Assembly: GCA_035524795.1 (NCBI GenBank)
Contig: DATKOF010000035.1
Location: forward strand, 1-64,000
Reading direction: 5' to 3'
Length of the DNA stretch: 64,000 nucleotides
Source: DATKOF01 sp035524795
Lineage (GTDB): Bacteria > Pseudomonadota > Gammaproteobacteria > Burkholderiales > SG8-41
This document shows, one piece after another, positions 44,358 through 53,597 of this stretch; position 1 is the first letter of the stretch; each line of letters starts with the position of its first letter. Both the position numbers and the translations under genes were made by a program. The notes under the pieces are model-generated. The model had not been told where the DNA came from, searched no databases, and saw nothing but the letters and a program-made list of their open reading frames with translations.

Positions 44358-46772
44358 ATGACTACGGATAAGCCGTACCAGGATCCGGTTTGCGGTATGC
44401 AGGTTGCGGCAGACCCGGCGAAATCCGTCGAGCACGCCGGCAAAACGTTTTATTTCTGCTGTCAGGGGTGCGCCACCAAGTTCCGCGCCGACCCCGAGCG
44501 CTACCTGCACGCCAAACCGGCGACGCCTGCGCTGGTGTCTGCTCCGCCGCCAGTCGGCGCGCGCTACACCTGCCCGATGCATCCGGAAATCGTGCGCGAT
44601 GCCCCGGGCGGTTGTCCGAAGTGCGGCATGGCGCTGGTGCCGATGTCCGGAACCGTTAGACCCGCCGCCGAATACACGTGTCCGATGCATCCCGAAGTCC
44701 GCAGTCCGACGCCGGGTAACTGCCCGATCTGCGGGATGGCACTGGTGCCGGTCGCAGGCGCGCCGGAAGACAATTCGGAGCTGCGTGATCTGACCCGCCG
44801 TCTGTGGGTCGGGATCGCGCTGTCGATTCCGCTGCTGGTACTCGCGATGGCGCCGATGGCCGGCATCCACGAGCCGTTCGGGCTGACGCCGCGCGCGAGC
44901 GGCTGGCTCGAATTTGCGCTCGGCACGCCGGTCGTACTGTGGACCGGCTGGCCGATCCTGCACAAGTTATGGCTGTCGCTGCGCCACCGGTCACTGAACA
45001 TGTACACATTGATTGGCCTCGGTGTCGGTCTCGCCTACCTGTTCAGCCTGGTTGCGGTGCTGGTTCCGGGAATTTTTCCGCACGAATTCCGCTCGCACGA
45101 CGGATCGGTCGGCACCTATTTCGAGGCGGCTGCGGTGATCGTGACGCTGGTGATGCTCGGCGATGTGCTGCAGATGCGCGCGATCGGCCGCACCGGCCGC
45201 GCGATCCAGGAGTTGCTGAAGCTCGCGCCCAACCGCGCGTGGCGGTTGCGTGATGACGGCGGCGAGGAAGAAGTACCGCTGGAATTGATCGTCGTTGGCG
45301 ACCGGTTGCGCGTGAAGCCGGGAAGCAGGGTTCCGGTCGACGGCACGATGCTTGAAGGCACGAGCCATGTCGACGAATCGATGATCACCGGCGAGCCGCT
45401 GCCGGTCGCAAAACGCGCCGGCGACCGGCTGACCGGCGCCACCATCAACAGCGGCGGCGCGCTCGTGATGCGCGCGGAACGCGTCGGCGCGGACACGCTG
45501 CTCGCCCAGATCATTCACATGGTGGGGGAAGCGCAGCGCACGCGCGCGCCGATCCAGCGGCTCGCCGACCTGATCGCCGCCTATTTCGTGCAGATCGTCG
45601 TCGCGGTCGCGGTGCTCACCGCGATCGTCTGGGGAATATGGGGACCGGAACCGCGGCTTGCCTACGCATTGCTCAACGCCGTTGCAGTGCTGATCATCGC
45701 CTGCCCGTGCGCGGTCGGCCTCGCGACGCCGATTTCGATGACGGTCGCGATGGGGCGGGGCGCGCGCGCCGGCATCCTGTTCCGCAACGCCGAGGCGATC
45801 GAGCGCATGCGCGGGATCGATATCGTAGTCGCCGACAAAACCGGCACGCTGACTGTGGGGCGGCCGACGCTTACCGATTTTCGCGCCGAAGGGATCGCCG
45901 AGAACGAGGCGCTGGCGCTGGTCGCAGGCGTCGAACAACTCTCTGAACACCCGATCGCGCGCGCCATCGTCGACGGCGCCGCGCAGCGCGGAGTCACGCC
46001 GGCGGCCACATCGGCGTTCGAGGTCTTCAACGGTTTCGGCGTGGCTGCAACCGTCGGCGGCCGCCGCGTGCGGGTCGGCAGCCGTGCATTTCTCGCCGGG
46101 CAGGGCATCGATCCTCAGCGCTGGCACGAGACCGCCGAGGTGTGGCGCGCGGCGGGCAGGATGGCGGTATTCTTTGCGATCGACAATGCAGCAGCCGGCA
46201 TTGCCGCGATTGCCGACCCGATCAAGGAGGGCGCGCCGGAAGCCGTCGCCGCGCTGAAGCAGATGGGTGTGCGCGTGGTGATGCTGACCGGCGACGCGCG
46301 CGCGACGGCGGATGCGGTGGCGAACGAGATCGGCATCGACGAGGTGATCGCGGAAGTGCTGCCGGCGGACAAGGCAAAACACGTCAAACTCCTGCAGGAC
46401 GCGGGACGCAAGGTTGCGATGGCGGGTGATGGCATCAACGATGCGCCGGCGCTGGCGCAGGGTGATGTCGGCATCGCGATGGGTACCGGCACTGACATCG
46501 CGATGGAAAGCGCGGGCGTCACGCTGGTCAAGGGCGATCTGCGCGGCATCGCGCGCGCCGTGCTGCTGTCGCGCGCGACGATGCGCAATATCCGCCAGAA
46601 TCTCGCCTTCGCGTTCGGTTATAACGCGCTCGGCATTCCGCTCGCCGCCGGCGTGCTTTATCCCGCGTTCGGCCTGCTGCTGTCGCCGGTCATCGCCGGC
46701 GCGGCGATGGCGATCAGCTCGCTGTCGGTCGTCACCAACGCGCTGCGTCTCGAGCGCGTCAGACTGCCGTAA
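44358..46772 (+). CDS. P1B-type heavy-metal (probably copper) translocating ATPase
   Basis: An 804-residue P-type ATPase of the inner membrane. Instead of HMA domains it has an N-terminal YHS domain (DPVCGM with C12; FCCQGC with C34, C35, C38) and two heavy-metal-binding repeats, CPMHPE to CGMALVP (72-95 and 108-131). The transport core is complete: TGEP actuator loop, ion-path C449-P-C451 in [10 protein letters not shown], phosphorylated D493 in [16 protein letters not shown] nucleotide loop and [10 protein letters not shown] hinge. CPC indicates Cu+ or Ag+ export of the CopA type, but the unusual N-terminus leaves specificity open. It is tightly linked to the upstream flavoprotein and convergent with the aminotransferase gene. 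Confidence 0.9.
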   Translation: MTTDKPYQDPVCGMQVAADPAKSVEHAGKTFYFCCQGCATKFRADPERYLHAKPATPALVSAPPPVGARYTCPMHPEIVRDAPGGCPKCGMALVPMSGTVRPAAEYTCPMHPEVRSPTPGNCPICGMALVPVAGAPEDNSELRDLTRRLWVGIALSIPLLVLAMAPMAGIHEPFGLTPRASGWLEFALGTPVVLWTGWPILHKLWLSLRHRSLNMYTLIGLGVGLAYLFSLVAVLVPGIFPHEFRSHDGSVGTYFEAAAVIVTLVMLGDVLQMRAIGRTGRAIQELLKLAPNRAWRLRDDGGEEEVPLELIVVGDRLRVKPGSRVPVDGTMLEGTSHVDESMITGEPLPVAKRAGDRLTGATINSGGALVMRAERVGADTLLAQIIHMVGEAQRTRAPIQRLADLIAAYFVQIVVAVAVLTAIVWGIWGPEPRLAYALLNAVAVLIIACPCAVGLATPISMTVAMGRGARAGILFRNAEAIERMRGIDIVVADKTGTLTVGRPTLTDFRAEGIAENEALALVAGVEQLSEHPIARAIVDGAAQRGVTPAATSAFEVFNGFGVAATVGGRRVRVGSRAFLAGQGIDPQRWHETAEVWRAAGRMAVFFAIDNAAAGIAAIADPIKEGAPEAVAALKQMGVRVVMLTGDARATADAVANEIGIDEVIAEVLPADKAKHVKLLQDAGRKVAMAGDGINDAPALAQGDVGIAMGTGTDIAMESAGVTLVKGDLRGIARAVLLSRATMRNIRQNLAFAFGYNALGIPLAAGVLYPAFGLLLSPVIAGAAMAISSLSVVTNALRLERVRLP

Positions 46773-46799
46773 TTCAATTGATCTGCAGCCGGGGCATTC

Positions 46800-48134
46800 C
46801 TAGCCGACGGTTTTCAGCACGGCGCCCAGCTTGTCGACGATCTCGTCGATCTGACTTTCGCTGACGATCAGCGACGGCGACAGCGCGATGATGTCGCCGG
46901 TGATGCGGATCAGCAGGCCTTTCTCGAAGCAACGCTGAAACACTTCAAATGCGCGTGTAATGGCGGCACTCGCGCGCGGTTCCAGTTCGATGCCGGCGAC
47001 GAGGCCGATATTGCGCACGTCGATCACATGTGGCAGCCTGCGCAGCGAGTGCACGGCGTCCTCAAAGCAGGGCGCAAGTTCGGCCGCGTGCGCGAACAGT
47101 TTCTGTTCCTCGAACAGGTCAAGGCTCGCCAGCGCAGCGGCGCAGGCGAGCGGGTGGCCGCTGTAGGTGTAGCCATGGAACAGCTCGATGCCGTGTTCCG
47201 GCGCGGCATTGACGATGGTGTCGTAGACGTTTTTGCGGACGACCACCGCGCCCATCGGCACCGCGCCGTTGGTCAGTCCCTTGGCCAGGCAGACCATATC
47301 GGGCAGCACGTCGAACTTCCGGCACGCGAACGGCGCGCCGAGGCGGCCGAAACCGGTGATGACCTCGTCGAAGATCAGCAGGATGCCGTATTTGTCGCAG
47401 ATCGCGCGCAGCCGTTCGAGATAACCCTGCGGCGGCACCAGCACACCGGTCGAACCGGCCATCGGCTCGACGATCACGGCGGCGATGTTTTCCGCGCCGT
47501 GTTGCGCGCCGATGCGCGTTTCAAGCTCGTCGGCAAAGTGCGCGCCCCACTGCGGCTGGCCGCGCGTAAACGCGTTATGTTCAAGATCGTGAGTGTGCGG
47601 CAGGTGATCGACGTACGGCAGCAGATTGCCGCCGAATGCCTTGCGGTTGGCGGCGATGCCGCCGACCGAAGTGCCCCCGAAGTTGGTGCCGTGGTAGGCG
47701 CGTTCGCGGCCGATCAGCCAGCGGCGCTGCGGCTCGCCGCGAGCCTGATGCCAGGCAAGCGCGATCTTGAGCGCGGTGTCCACGGCTTCGGAGCCCGAAT
47801 TGGTGAAAAACGTGTGATCGAGATCGCCGGGCAGCAGCGCGCGCAGCCGTGCGGCGAGCCTGAACGGCCCCGGATGCGCCATCTGGAAAATCGGGCCGAA
47901 GTCGAGTTCGGCCGCCTGTTGGCGGATCGCCTCGGCGATCTGCGGCCGGCAGTGGCCGGCATTGACGCACCACAGGCCCGAGGTGCCATCGAGGATGCGG
48001 CGGCCGTCTTCGGCGATGTAATGCATGTCCTGCGCCGCGACCAGCAGCCGCGGCGCAGCCTTGAAGTCCCGGTTCGAGGTGAACGGAATCCACAGCGGTT
48101 CGAGATCGTAATCGCGGGGCGTCGGAGAGATCAT
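46800..48134 (-). CDS. Class III omega-amino acid:pyruvate aminotransferase
   Basis: A PLP-dependent fold-type I transaminase of 444 residues. K285 in CLAKGLTNGAVPMGAVVV binds PLP; FFTNSGSEAVDTALKIA and IFDEVITGFGRLG are the other cofactor motifs. The N-terminus LEPLWIPFTSNRDFKAAPRL and the phrase GTSGLWCVNAGH place it with beta-alanine:pyruvate (omega-amino acid) aminotransferases. Exact donor unknown. It starts five bases after nadB ends, so the two share a transcript; a link through beta-alanine and aspartate use is only a suggestion. Confidence 0.85.
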   Translation of the reverse strand: MISPTPRDYDLEPLWIPFTSNRDFKAAPRLLVAAQDMHYIAEDGRRILDGTSGLWCVNAGHCRPQIAEAIRQQAAELDFGPIFQMAHPGPFRLAARLRALLPGDLDHTFFTNSGSEAVDTALKIALAWHQARGEPQRRWLIGRERAYHGTNFGGTSVGGIAANRKAFGGNLLPYVDHLPHTHDLEHNAFTRGQPQWGAHFADELETRIGAQHGAENIAAVIVEPMAGSTGVLVPPQGYLERLRAICDKYGILLIFDEVITGFGRLGAPFACRKFDVLPDMVCLAKGLTNGAVPMGAVVVRKNVYDTIVNAAPEHGIELFHGYTYSGHPLACAAALASLDLFEEQKLFAHAAELAPCFEDAVHSLRRLPHVIDVRNIGLVAGIELEPRASAAITRAFEVFQRCFEKGLLIRITGDIIALSPSLIVSESQIDEIVDKLGAVLKTVG

Positions 48135-48139
48135 GAAGG

Positions 48140-49717
48140 TCAGCGCACCAGGATCGTGTTGCGCGCCGCGGGCAGCAGGTCGGGATAGTCACGGTTGAAA
48201 TGCAGGCCGCGGCTTTCATGGCGCAGCTGCGCGCTGCGCACGATCAGTTCGGCAGCCTGCACCAGATTGCGCAGTTCAAGCAGGTCGCCGGTGACACGGA
48301 AATTGCTGTAATAGTCGTGGATCTCGTCCTGCAGCAGGCGGATGCGGTGCAGCGCGCGTTCGAGCCGCTTGTTGGTGCGCACGATGCCGACGTAATCCCA
48401 CATGAAGCGGCGCAGCTCATCCCAGTTGTGGGAGATCACGATTTCCTCGTCGGCGTCGGTGACGCGGCTTTCGTCCCACTCCGGCAGCGCGGGGATCTCG
48501 GTCGACAGCTGTTCCAGGATGTCGTGCGCCGCCGCGATGCCGAACACCAGGCATTCAAGCAGCGAGTTGCTGGCGAGCCGGTTGGCGCCGTGCAGGCCGG
48601 TCCACGCGGTCTCGCCGATCGCGTAGAGGCCGGGAACGTCGGTGCGGCCGCGGTGGTCGGTGACGATGCCGCCGCAGGTGTAATGAGCGGCCGGCACCAC
48701 CGGAATCGGCTGGCGGGTGATATCGATGCCGAACGCCATGCAGTGCTGGTAAATGGTCGGAAAATGTTCGCGGATGAATTCGGCGGGCTGATGGGTGATG
48801 TCGAGATAGACGCAGTCGACGCCGTGTTTTTTCATCTCGAAGTCGATGGCGCGCGCGACGACATCACGCGGCGCCAGTTCGGCGCGTGGATCATGCGCCG
48901 GCATGAAGCGCGTGCCGTCGGGAAGCCGGAGCAGGCCGCCTTCGCCGCGCACCGCCTCCGAGATCAGGAACGGCTGCCGGCTGTGCGCGTAGTAGAGCAG
49001 TGTCGGGTGGAACTGCACGAATTCCATGTCGGCGACGCGGCAACCGGCGCGCCATCCCATCGCGACGCCATCGCCGGTCGCGGTGTCCGGATTGGTCGTG
49101 TACAGATAGACCTTGCCGGCGCCGCCGGTGGCCAGCGCCACGTGCTGCGCGCTGACGACCTCGACCCGGTTGTGCCTTGTGTCCAGCACGTAGCAGCCGT
49201 AGCAGCGGTTGCCGGGCAGGCCGAGTTTGGCGCCGGTGATCAGGTCGACCGCGTTGTGTTGCTCGAGCAGAGTGATGTTGGGATGAGCCCGGACCTTGGC
49301 TTCGAGCGTGGTCTGCACTGCGCGACCGGTCGCGTCGTCGACGTGGATCACGCGGCGATGGCTGTGGCCGCCTTCGGTGGTCAGGTGATAGCCGTTGCCG
49401 GTCGCGCCGTCGCGCGTGAACGGCACTCCCTGCGCGATCAGCCACTCGATGCCGGCACGGCCATGCTCGACCACGTAGCGGGTGGTTTCCTCGCTGCCCA
49501 GCCCGGCGCCGGCATCCAGTGTGTCGCGAACATGGTGGGCTGCCGAGTCGTCGTCGGCGAGTACCGCCGCGATGCCGCCCTGGGCCCAGCTGCTGGCGCC
49601 GTCGAGCAGATGTCTTTTCGTAACCAACCCGACCCGGCGCCGGTCGGCCAGATGCAACGCCAGCGTGAGGCCGGCAAGTCCGGTGCCGATGATCAATACC
49701 TCGAAATGGCGCGCCAT
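48140..49717 (-). CDS. nadB: L-aspartate oxidase
   Basis: First enzyme of NAD synthesis from aspartate, giving iminoaspartate for NadA. The 525-residue flavoprotein has the FAD motif IIGTGLAGLTLALHLA at the N-terminus, SSWAQGGIAAVL, the active-site region HYTCGGIVTDHRGRTDVPGL, and the helical C-terminal domain. It is divergent from rpoE, as in many proteobacteria where nadB flanks the sigma-E operon. Confidence 0.97.
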   Translation of the reverse strand: MARHFEVLIIGTGLAGLTLALHLADRRRVGLVTKRHLLDGASSWAQGGIAAVLADDDSAAHHVRDTLDAGAGLGSEETTRYVVEHGRAGIEWLIAQGVPFTRDGATGNGYHLTTEGGHSHRRVIHVDDATGRAVQTTLEAKVRAHPNITLLEQHNAVDLITGAKLGLPGNRCYGCYVLDTRHNRVEVVSAQHVALATGGAGKVYLYTTNPDTATGDGVAMGWRAGCRVADMEFVQFHPTLLYYAHSRQPFLISEAVRGEGGLLRLPDGTRFMPAHDPRAELAPRDVVARAIDFEMKKHGVDCVYLDITHQPAEFIREHFPTIYQHCMAFGIDITRQPIPVVPAAHYTCGGIVTDHRGRTDVPGLYAIGETAWTGLHGANRLASNSLLECLVFGIAAAHDILEQLSTEIPALPEWDESRVTDADEEIVISHNWDELRRFMWDYVGIVRTNKRLERALHRIRLLQDEIHDYYSNFRVTGDLLELRNLVQAAELIVRSAQLRHESRGLHFNRDYPDLLPAARNTILVR

Positions 49718-49819
49718 CGTCGTTCGAAGAGGAGAAACCGCATAACTATAGCAAAATGGCCGCGTTCCCCGGTTCGGCCGCCGCGTGCAGGCGAGCAGGA
49801 CATGCTGGTATCGAAAAGT

Positions 49820-49846
49820 GAACTATTGAGCGGCGGGTTTGTCATT
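49820..49846 (+). promoter_or_regulatory. Candidate sigma-E-type promoter for rpoE
   Basis: GAACTA (49820-49825), a 15-base spacer and GTCATT (49841-49846) resemble the sigma-E consensus (GGAACTT, about 15-16 bases, GTCTAA). It lies about 115 bases before rpoE, where autoregulation would be expected. The -10 match is partial. The remaining nadB-rpoE gap (49718-49967) shows no other clear signal. Confidence 0.35.
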
Positions 49847-49967
49847 GGCTTAGGGTTTAAATGGTTTAACTCCACATTCCTTGGGCCGTGTCCTGAATGT
49901 ATACTTGGCAACCTGTTTTCGGGGGCATATTGCCCTTCAAGCCTAAAAATTCCAGGGGACCGGTTTC

Positions 49968-50567
49968 ATGGGCGATCGCGAAGTCGACCATCAACTGGTC
50001 GAAAGGGCGCAGCGCGGCGACAAGCACGCTTTCGAATTGCTGGTCAGCAAGTACCAGCGCAAGCTGGCACGCCTGTTGTCGCGTTTCATCCGCGATCCCG
50101 GCGAGGTGGAGGACGTGACGCAGGAGGCGTTCATCAAGGCTTATCGCGCATTGCCGACGTTCCGCGGTGACAGCGCGTTTTATACCTGGTTGTACCGGAT
50201 CGGCGTCAATACCGCCAAGAACTATCTGGTCGCGATGGGCCGGCGGGCGCCGACCGTGACCGATGTCGACCATGAAGAAGCCGAGAACATTGAAGACGGC
50301 CAGCAGCTCAAGGAACTGAATACCCCGGAAAATGAACTGATCAGCCGGCAGATTGCCGAAACCGTGAACCAAACCCTGCAGGAACTGCCGGAGGAATTGC
50401 GCACGGCGATCACGTTGCGGGAAATCGAGGGTTTGAGCTATGAGGAAATCGCGCAGGTAATGAATTGTCCGATCGGCACGGTGCGGTCGCGGATTTTCCG
50501 GGCCCGGGAAGCGATCGCCGAACGGCTGCGGCCGCAGCTTGGCACCAGCAAAGACAGGAGATGGTGA
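49968..50567 (+). CDS. rpoE: Extracytoplasmic stress sigma factor RpoE/AlgU
   Basis: The ECF sigma factor for envelope stress. The 199-residue protein has region 2 (HAFELLVSKYQRKLARLLSR, then EVEDVTQEAFIKAYRALPTF for -10 recognition) and region 4 (PEELRTAITLREIEGLSYEE and GTVRSRIFRAREAIAERL for -35 recognition). It starts at ATG 49968, and its stop overlaps rseA (TGATG). The order rpoE-rseA-rseB-degP is the mucABD-type arrangement of Pseudomonas and betaproteobacteria. Confidence 0.97.
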   Translation: MGDREVDHQLVERAQRGDKHAFELLVSKYQRKLARLLSRFIRDPGEVEDVTQEAFIKAYRALPTFRGDSAFYTWLYRIGVNTAKNYLVAMGRRAPTVTDVDHEEAENIEDGQQLKELNTPENELISRQIAETVNQTLQELPEELRTAITLREIEGLSYEEIAQVMNCPIGTVRSRIFRAREAIAERLRPQLGTSKDRRW

Positions 50568-51055
50568 TGGATAAAATTTCGGCGTTGATGGACGGGGAGT
50601 TGAGCAGTCAGGAGACGCGGCACAATCTGCTGCGCCTGAAAGACTCTGCCGAGTGCCGGGAAACCTGGGACACGTTTTACCTGATCGGCGACGTGATGCG
50701 GGGCGAGCCCGCACTGGACGATACTTTCACCATGCGCGTCTGCGGACGGCTTGCCGAGGAACCGACCATCATCGCGCCGCGCTTTACCCACCGGCAGGTA
50801 ATCGGCTATACCCTGTCCGCCGCCGCTTCGCTGGCTGCCGTTGCCTTCGTGCTGACCTTGGCGATCAATGTCGATAATCCATTCCGTCCGGCCCGGCAGC
50901 AGCCGGCCCAAGTCGCTTTCCAGCCACCACAGCCGATCAACCAGGCCAAAATCAACGAATATCTGATCGCCCACCAGGAATTCTCCCCGAGCACGATGAT
51001 GCAGGGCGTTGCGCCTTATGTGCGCACCGTTTCCGACGATCAGGCAACGCATTGA
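50567..51055 (+). CDS. rseA: Anti-sigma-E factor RseA
   Basis: An inner-membrane anti-sigma factor; its cytoplasmic N-terminus (MDKISALMDGELSSQETRHN) binds sigma E, and one membrane segment lies at about residues 81-101 (IGYTLSAAASLAAVAFVLTL). The periplasmic part of about 60 residues is the target of DegS-type cleavage before RseP. ATG at 50567 is chosen over one two codons earlier because AGGAG lies six bases upstream. The 162-residue length is typical for betaproteobacteria. Confidence 0.92.
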   Translation: MDKISALMDGELSSQETRHNLLRLKDSAECRETWDTFYLIGDVMRGEPALDDTFTMRVCGRLAEEPTIIAPRFTHRQVIGYTLSAAASLAAVAFVLTLAINVDNPFRPARQQPAQVAFQPPQPINQAKINEYLIAHQEFSPSTMMQGVAPYVRTVSDDQATH

Positions 51056-51065
51056 GCCATTGGAC

Positions 51066-52037
51066 ATGCGATCAGCGTTGACAGCCCTGTTTTGCATTCT
51101 CCAGTTCGGCGGCGCTCCGCTCGTCCGTGCGGAGGATCCCGGGCCGCCGGCGGACGCGATGGCATGGCTGCAGAAAATAGCCGCGGCATCGCGACATGTC
51201 AGTTATGCCGGCACCTTCATTTATCATCACGGCAATGAGGTCGAGACGTCGCGTATCTGGCACATCGTCGATGCCGACGGCGAGCACGAACGGCTGGCGA
51301 CACTCGACGGGCCGCTGCGTGAAATCGTGCGCAACAATGAAAACGTCACCTGTTATCTGCCGGAACGCGAACTCGTACTGGCCGAAAAGCGGACATTGGG
51401 TCAATTCCCCGCGCTGCTGCCGCCACAGCTGCTGTCGGGCATCACCGAAAGCTATGTGCCGGTCAAGGGTGAGCGCGACCGCGTGGCTGGATTCAGCTGT
51501 CAGGTGGTTCTGCTGAAACCGAAGGATAACTTGCGCTATGGCCATTATTTCTGCGCCGAACTCGCGACCGGCCTGCCGTTGCGCGTGCGAACCTACGACA
51601 GCGACAATGAAATCGTCGAATCCTTCGCGTTCACCGCTCTCAGCATCGGAAATACAATCAGCAAGGGAATGCTGAAGCCGCATTACGCGGCGGAAAGCAG
51701 GAACTGGCGCGTCGATCGGGCCGCGCTCGACCAGAGCGACGCCATGGGCGATGGCGTGCTGAATGCGCCGCCGGGGTTCAAACGTCTTGCCGCAATCAAG
51801 CGCTCTCTGCCCGGGCACCCTGCGATATCCCAGATCGTCTATTCAGACGGCATTGCGGCCGTCTCGATTTTCATCGAACCGCCGCCGGCATCTCCGCCGG
51901 CGGCGGGGCCGGCCGCGCATGGCGCGATCAATATCTACGTCAAGCCGGAGGCCGACCGGATGGTGACGGTGGTGGGCGAAGCCCCGCCGGGCACGATAAA
52001 ATTGATCGCCGATTCATTAACCCCGGAACAAAAGTAA
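51066..52037 (+). CDS. rseB: Periplasmic sigma-E regulator RseB/MucB
   Basis: Protects RseA from cleavage and senses mislocalised lipopolysaccharide. The 323-residue protein has a signal peptide (MRSALTALFCILQFGGAPLVRA), a LolA-like large domain (ASRHVSYAGTFIYHHGNEVE onwards) and a small C-terminal domain with the stretch VTVVGEAPPGTIKLIADSL. ATG at 51066 gives the signal peptide; the frame extends upstream into rseA. A Pro/Ala-rich insert (about 270-285) is specific to this protein. Confidence 0.92.
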   Translation: MRSALTALFCILQFGGAPLVRAEDPGPPADAMAWLQKIAAASRHVSYAGTFIYHHGNEVETSRIWHIVDADGEHERLATLDGPLREIVRNNENVTCYLPERELVLAEKRTLGQFPALLPPQLLSGITESYVPVKGERDRVAGFSCQVVLLKPKDNLRYGHYFCAELATGLPLRVRTYDSDNEIVESFAFTALSIGNTISKGMLKPHYAAESRNWRVDRAALDQSDAMGDGVLNAPPGFKRLAAIKRSLPGHPAISQIVYSDGIAAVSIFIEPPPASPPAAGPAAHGAINIYVKPEADRMVTVVGEAPPGTIKLIADSLTPEQK

Positions 52038-52084
52038 TGTTGCATTCCGTTGTCAAGCCGCATGTAGAGAAAGGAACCCAGTTG

Positions 52085-53509
52085 ATGTTGCGTAAATTCA
52101 TTTTCCTGGTTTTAACCGCGTTCTCATTTTCCGCCGCCGCCCAGTTGCCGGATTTCACCGACCTGGTGGAGAAACAGGGGCCGGCGGTCGTCAATATCAG
52201 CACCACGCTGACGGTTCATCATCCGGCGGTAATGCCGCAGATCCCGAATCTGCCGGAGGATGATCCGTTCTATGAGTTTTTCCGCCGCTTCATGCCCAAC
52301 CCCGGCGGTCCCGCGCCGCGCGATTTCCAGTCGAATTCGACTGGATCCGGGTTCATCATCAGCTCCGACGGCTATATTCTGACCAACGCCCACGTGGTCG
52401 ATGCCGCCGACGAAGTCGACGTCAAACTCAACGACAAACGCGAATTCAAGGCCAAGGTCATCGGCACCGACAAACGCACCGATATTGCGCTGCTCAAGAT
52501 AGATGCGACCGGCCTGCCGTTCGTGAAGACCGGCGATCCCAACAAGCTGAAGGTCGGTGAATGGGTGGTCGCGATCGGCTCGCCATTCGGTTTCGAGAAC
52601 TCGGTGACCGCCGGCATTGTCAGCGCCAAGGGGCGGTCGCTGCCGGATGAAAATCTGGTGCCTTTCATCCAGTCGGACGTCGCGGTCAACCCCGGCAACT
52701 CGGGGGGGCCGTTGTTCAATCTGAAAGGCGAAGTGGTCGGCGTCAATTCCCAGATTTACAGCCGCACCGGCGGTTTCATGGGGCTGTCGTTTGCGATCCC
52801 GATCGACGTCGCGAATGACGTTGCGACGCAATTACGCGCGTCGGGCAAGGTAAAACGCGGTCGCATCGGCGTGATGATACAGGCGGTGACCAAGGATCTC
52901 GCAGAGTCATTCGGGTTGCCGAAGGCGGAAGGGGCGCTGGTGAGTTCAGTCGAGAAGGGCAGTCCGGCGGACCGCGCCGGCGTCGAGAACGGAGACGTTA
53001 TCCTCAAGTTCGACGGCAAGGCAGTGGAAGAGTCTGACGATCTGCCGCGGATCGTCGGTACGACCAAGCCCGGCGCCAGGGTCATGATGCAGGTCATGCG
53101 CAACAAGAACCCGCTCGATCTGCCGATCGTGGTCGGCGAAATGGCGGTGGCGGATGATGAAAACGGCATCGCGCCGCAACTCAAACCGCGCCGTGGCAGC
53201 GGCAAATCGCCGACACCCGATGCCGTCAGTCGTCTCGGAATAACCGCGTCGGAGCCGACTGCCGAACAGCGCAACCAGCTGAAAATAACCGGCGGCGTCG
53301 TCGTCGAGGACACCCAGGGCGCTGCTGCGCGCGCCGGACTGCGCCGCGGCGACATCATTCTGGCGGTCAACAACCAGCAGGTGAAATCGATCGAACAGCT
53401 TGGCCAGCTGCTTGGGCAGTTCAAGAAGGACGACATCCCGGCGCTGCTGGTGCGCCGCAACGATATGACGCTGTACGTTCCGCTCAGGGTGGAGAAGGAT
53501 GCCGGCTGA
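52085..53509 (+). CDS. degP: Periplasmic serine protease DegP/MucD
   Basis: A HtrA-family protease and chaperone of 474 residues that destroys misfolded envelope proteins. Signal peptide MLRKFIFLVLTAFSFSAAAQ, then the trypsin-like domain with catalytic H103 (TNAHVVD), D133 (RTDIALLKI) and S206 (NPGNSGGPLF), and two PDZ domains (about 270-365 and 395-470). A TTG one codon earlier or an ATG further upstream are alternative starts; the one chosen begins the signal peptide and has AAAGGAA nearby. Confidence 0.95.
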   Translation: MLRKFIFLVLTAFSFSAAAQLPDFTDLVEKQGPAVVNISTTLTVHHPAVMPQIPNLPEDDPFYEFFRRFMPNPGGPAPRDFQSNSTGSGFIISSDGYILTNAHVVDAADEVDVKLNDKREFKAKVIGTDKRTDIALLKIDATGLPFVKTGDPNKLKVGEWVVAIGSPFGFENSVTAGIVSAKGRSLPDENLVPFIQSDVAVNPGNSGGPLFNLKGEVVGVNSQIYSRTGGFMGLSFAIPIDVANDVATQLRASGKVKRGRIGVMIQAVTKDLAESFGLPKAEGALVSSVEKGSPADRAGVENGDVILKFDGKAVEESDDLPRIVGTTKPGARVMMQVMRNKNPLDLPIVVGEMAVADDENGIAPQLKPRRGSGKSPTPDAVSRLGITASEPTAEQRNQLKITGGVVVEDTQGAAARAGLRRGDIILAVNNQQVKSIEQLGQLLGQFKKDDIPALLVRRNDMTLYVPLRVEKDAG

Positions 53510-53533
53510 CATGCGGCGATAATGGGTTAGAAT
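53506..53533 (+). promoter_or_regulatory. Sigma-70-type promoter for lepA
   Basis: CTGACA (53506-53511), a 16-base spacer and TAGAAT (53528-53533), overlapping the degP stop. Transcription would start near 53540, upstream of the hairpin that follows, so any transcript from here must pass that hairpin before lepA. Confidence 0.55.
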
Positions 53534-53560
53534 AAAAAACCAGCGGCGAAAGGACGAACA

Positions 53561-53586
53561 GGGCACGCAGGCAGCGTGCCCTTTTT
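53561..53586 (+). terminator. Intrinsic terminator between degP and lepA
   Basis: GGGCACGC (53561-53568), loop AGGCA, GCGTGCCC (53574-53581), then TTTTT. A perfect eight-base GC-rich stem. It ends the sigma-E operon but lies only 11 bases before the lepA start and downstream of the lepA promoter candidate, so it may act as an attenuator. Confidence 0.85.
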
Positions 53587-53597
53587 CATGGTTTCTG

